From the NCBI GenBank assembly GCA_937860115.1, contig CALMBI010000221.1:1-7225 (forward strand): a stretch of 7,225 nucleotides of DNA. The letters run 5' to 3'. Numbering within the stretch: the stretch's first letter is position 1; each line of letters opens with the position of its first letter. The notes under the pieces were generated by a model, which did not search any database, was not told the origin of the DNA, and saw nothing but the letters and a program-made list of their open reading frames with translations. The translations under genes were made by a program, and so were the position numbers. This DNA comes from an uncultured Arcobacter sp. Its GTDB lineage: Bacteria > Campylobacterota > Campylobacteria > Campylobacterales > Arcobacteraceae. Below are positions 6,011-7,225 of this stretch, piece after piece.

Positions 6011-6907
6011 ATGGCAAATTTTTTACAATATATTAAAGCAGTTGGTACTGGCATAAAACACAATAGAGATTTAAGTAAAGAAGAAATATTTGATGCGATG
6101 AGTCAAATTTTAAGAGGTGAAGTTCCCAATGAAGTGATTGGAGCTTTTTTACTTGGTTGGAGGGTAAAAATAGAGACAAGTGAAGAGTTTTTAGGAGCCG
6201 TAGAAGCTTTTGATACTTTCATAAAAAAATATGAAATTCCTAATTCAATAGAGTTGGGTTACCCATTTGATGGGAAAAATGACAATCCCTATTTATTTAC
6301 ACTTGTAGCGTCATATTTAGAAAAATTTAACATTAACTTAGTTCTTTGTGGAGATGATTTAAATCATGCAAAAGGTGGATTTACTGTTAAGCAAGTTTGT
6401 AAAAATGCAAAACTTGGGAAAAATATTTTTTATTTTGATAGAGGAGAGATTTTTCCTGCATTCACAAAGTTAAATACTCTAAGGGAAAATCTTCAAATCA
6501 GAACTTCACTCAATAGTATAGAAAAACTTACAGGTTTTGCCTCAAGTGAAGTAGGTATTTTAGGTGCTTTTCATAAACCTTTTGTAGATAAATATATCCA
6601 AATCTATCGTAATCGTTATAAAAGATTTGCAGTTATCAAAGGCAATGAAGGAAGTCTTGAGATTTTTGGTAAATGTAAACTATGGATTTGTGAAGGGGAT
6701 AAAATAGAAGAACTTACTATTGACCCAGTAGATTTTGGAGTGGATTATCAAAAATCATGGGATAAAATAAGCTTTGAAGAATCACTCAATATGATACAAA
6801 ATCCAAGTGATGCACTCCTAAAACTTGCAAAACTCAATGCAGCAGTAATCTTGTATATCTACAATAACCATTTCAAAACAATACAAGAAGCATTTGATGC
6901 TATTTAA
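6011..6907 (+). CDS. TrpD2/YbiB-like protein (glycosyltransferase family 3, anthranilate phosphoribosyltransferase fold)
   Basis: The 298 residues follow the TrpD fold. An N-terminal helical domain at about 1-75 (GIKHNRDLSKEEIFDAM, then GAFLLGWRVK) leads into an alpha/beta phosphoribosyltransferase domain. Counterparts of TrpD landmarks are visible: LQIRTSLN (161-168) for the G-I-R-T-x-F-N strand, VIKGNEGSLEI (208-218) for the V-H-G-x-D-G-L-D-E-I loop, and LNAAVILYI (275-283) near the end. The PRPP-binding GTGGD loop is replaced by FDGKND (86-91), and the ser/lys-rich second loop is also altered (NHAKGGF, 118-124). Anthranilate phosphoribosyltransferase activity is therefore unlikely. E. coli YbiB, of the same group, is reported to bind nucleic acid, so a similar role is possible. 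No other trp genes are nearby. Divergent transcription from a shared FNR-type box ties it to anaerobic metabolism. Confidence 0.85.
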   Translation: MANFLQYIKAVGTGIKHNRDLSKEEIFDAMSQILRGEVPNEVIGAFLLGWRVKIETSEEFLGAVEAFDTFIKKYEIPNSIELGYPFDGKNDNPYLFTLVASYLEKFNINLVLCGDDLNHAKGGFTVKQVCKNAKLGKNIFYFDRGEIFPAFTKLNTLRENLQIRTSLNSIEKLTGFASSEVGILGAFHKPFVDKYIQIYRNRYKRFAVIKGNEGSLEIFGKCKLWICEGDKIEELTIDPVDFGVDYQKSWDKISFEESLNMIQNPSDALLKLAKLNAAVILYIYNNHFKTIQEAFDAI

Positions 6908-6931
6908 AAAGGAACTATTTTGATAGCATCA
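6895..6931 (+). terminator. Possible hairpin terminator spanning the TrpD2-like stop codon
   Basis: TGATGCTAT (6895-6903) and ATAGCATCA (6923-6931) are perfect 9-bp inverted arms around a 19-nt spacer, which can itself add a few A-U pairs. The TAA stop (6905-6907) lies in the loop. Only a weak T-rich run (TTCTAATTT) follows, so termination is uncertain. It could equally stabilise the 3' end. Confidence 0.4.
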
Positions 6932-6938
6932 TTCTAAT

Positions 6939-6952
6939 TTGACATAAGTCAT
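6939..6952. promoter_or_regulatory. Second FNR/DNR-type operator (TTGAC-N4-GTCAT)
   Basis: The left half is identical to that of the 5949-5962 operator and the right half differs at one outer base. Its centre is at 6945.5, and 22 bp separate it from a -10-like TACGAT, the same distance as in the divergent promoter pair. This repeated geometry supports it as a real activator site for the downstream reductase gene. Confidence 0.58.
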
Positions 6953-6987
6953 TTTAATTCATTCTCTCTTTTTGTACGATTCGGTCT
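6939..6987 (+). promoter_or_regulatory. Predicted promoter of the ATP-cone/ribonucleotide reductase gene
   Basis: TACGAT (6975-6980) matches the -10 consensus at four of six positions and would start transcription near 6987, giving a leader of about 22 nt. It has no -35 hexamer, but the operator is centred at about -41.5. The weak -10 fits a promoter that depends on its activator. Confidence 0.45.
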
Positions 6988-7008
6988 ATCAAATAAAGGA
7001 TATGGAAG

Positions 7009-7225
7009 ATGAAATATATTATCAAAAGAGATGGTTCAAGAGATGAGTTTACGCCTTATAAAATTGAAGATGCTATTAAAAAAGCTTTTCATAGCAAAAA
7101 TGAACAATACCCTCGAACTCTTTATATCAATGTTTTAGAAACAATAAGCCAACAGAATATTTCTGCAGTTGAAGATATCCAAGATATAATAGAAAAAACT
7201 CTTTTTAATTTTGGATATTTTGATG
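7009..7225 (+). CDS. ATP-cone protein, probably ribonucleotide reductase large subunit (5' part only)
   Basis: The first 72 codons are open to the window edge, so the gene is cut off, not truncated biologically. The N-terminus MKYIIKRDGS, then FTPYKIEDAIKKAF (14-27) and VEDIQDIIEKTLFNFGYFD (54-72) form an ATP-cone. This is the allosteric nucleotide-binding domain at the front of ribonucleotide reductases of classes I, II and III, and also of NrdR, where it sits after a zinc ribbon that is absent here. These enzymes reduce ribonucleotides to deoxyribonucleotides for DNA synthesis. The class cannot be read from this part. The FNR-type site upstream would suit an oxygen-independent class (NrdD or NrdJ). 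AAGGA at 6996-7000 lies 8 nt before the ATG. The other ATG at 7002 leads to a frame that stops after 14 codons. Confidence 0.8.
   Translation, partial: MKYIIKRDGSRDEFTPYKIEDAIKKAFHSKNEQYPRTLYINVLETISQQNISAVEDIQDIIEKTLFNFGYFD

Noticed and set aside
6920..6932. TTGAT-AGC-ATCAT as another FNR box
   Set aside because: The spacer is 3 nt rather than 4, and the bases are better explained as the right arm of the 9-bp inverted repeat that spans the stop codon.
7002..7046. ATG at 7002 as a start for the last gene
   Set aside because: It is in a different frame from the ATP-cone, stops after 14 codons, and is only 1 nt from the AAGGA.
1..7225. CRISPR arrays, tRNA, rRNA, riboswitches, complete insertion sequences
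   Set aside because: No regularly spaced repeats, no cloverleaf-like sequence, no known riboswitch core in front of cobA or elsewhere, and no transposase or terminal inverted repeats were seen on either strand.

Overview
This AT-rich window (roughly 30% G+C by eye) reads as a genome segment of a denitrifying Campylobacterota (epsilonproteobacterial) bacterium, something like the Arcobacter or Sulfurimonas groups. This is inferred from Lys/Ile/Phe/Asn-rich proteins, tightly overlapping genes and the style of the protein sequences. The genus cannot be fixed from the sequence.

Layout. (1) Positions 1-325 hold no intact gene. On the minus strand lies a broken fragment of a tyrosine recombinase (phage-type integrase). 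(2) Positions 326-5899 are one compact minus-strand operon of eight genes. In transcription order these are: a small periplasmic cytochrome c, nirJ (radical SAM), nirF (periplasmic beta-propeller), cobA/nirE (uroporphyrinogen III methyltransferase), a precorrin-2 dehydrogenase (CysG N-terminal/Met8 type), an unrecognised membrane-anchored protein of 129 aa, a fused NirD-NirL-type siroheme decarboxylase, and an unrecognised two-helix membrane protein of 120 aa. Neighbours overlap by 4-14 bp or are separated by 1-5 bp. (3) Positions 5900-6010 are a divergent promoter region. (4) Positions 6011-6907 (+) encode a TrpD2/YbiB-like member of the anthranilate phosphoribosyltransferase fold family. (5) From 7009 (+) an ATP-cone protein, most likely the large subunit of a ribonucleotide reductase, begins and runs off the window.

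How it works together. The operon encodes a nearly complete route from uroporphyrinogen III to heme d1, the cofactor of cytochrome cd1 nitrite reductase (NirS). CobA makes precorrin-2, and the CysG-N/Met8 protein oxidises it to sirohydrochlorin and perhaps inserts iron. The NirDL-type protein decarboxylates siroheme, NirJ converts the didecarboxysiroheme propionates to oxo groups, and NirF finishes the cofactor in the periplasm. nirS itself is not in the window.

Regulation. The most striking non-coding signal is a perfect FNR/DNR-type palindrome (TTGAC-N4-GTCAA, 5949-5962). It sits exactly midway between two divergent -10 elements, with its centre at about -41.5 for both. A second, near-perfect copy (TTGAC-N4-GTCAT, 6939-6952) has the same 22-bp distance to a weaker -10-like hexamer in front of the reductase gene. 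Heme d1 synthesis, the TrpD2-like gene and the reductase therefore look like one oxygen- or NO-responsive regulon. The two unrecognised genes embedded in the heme d1 operon are the best candidates for undescribed function.
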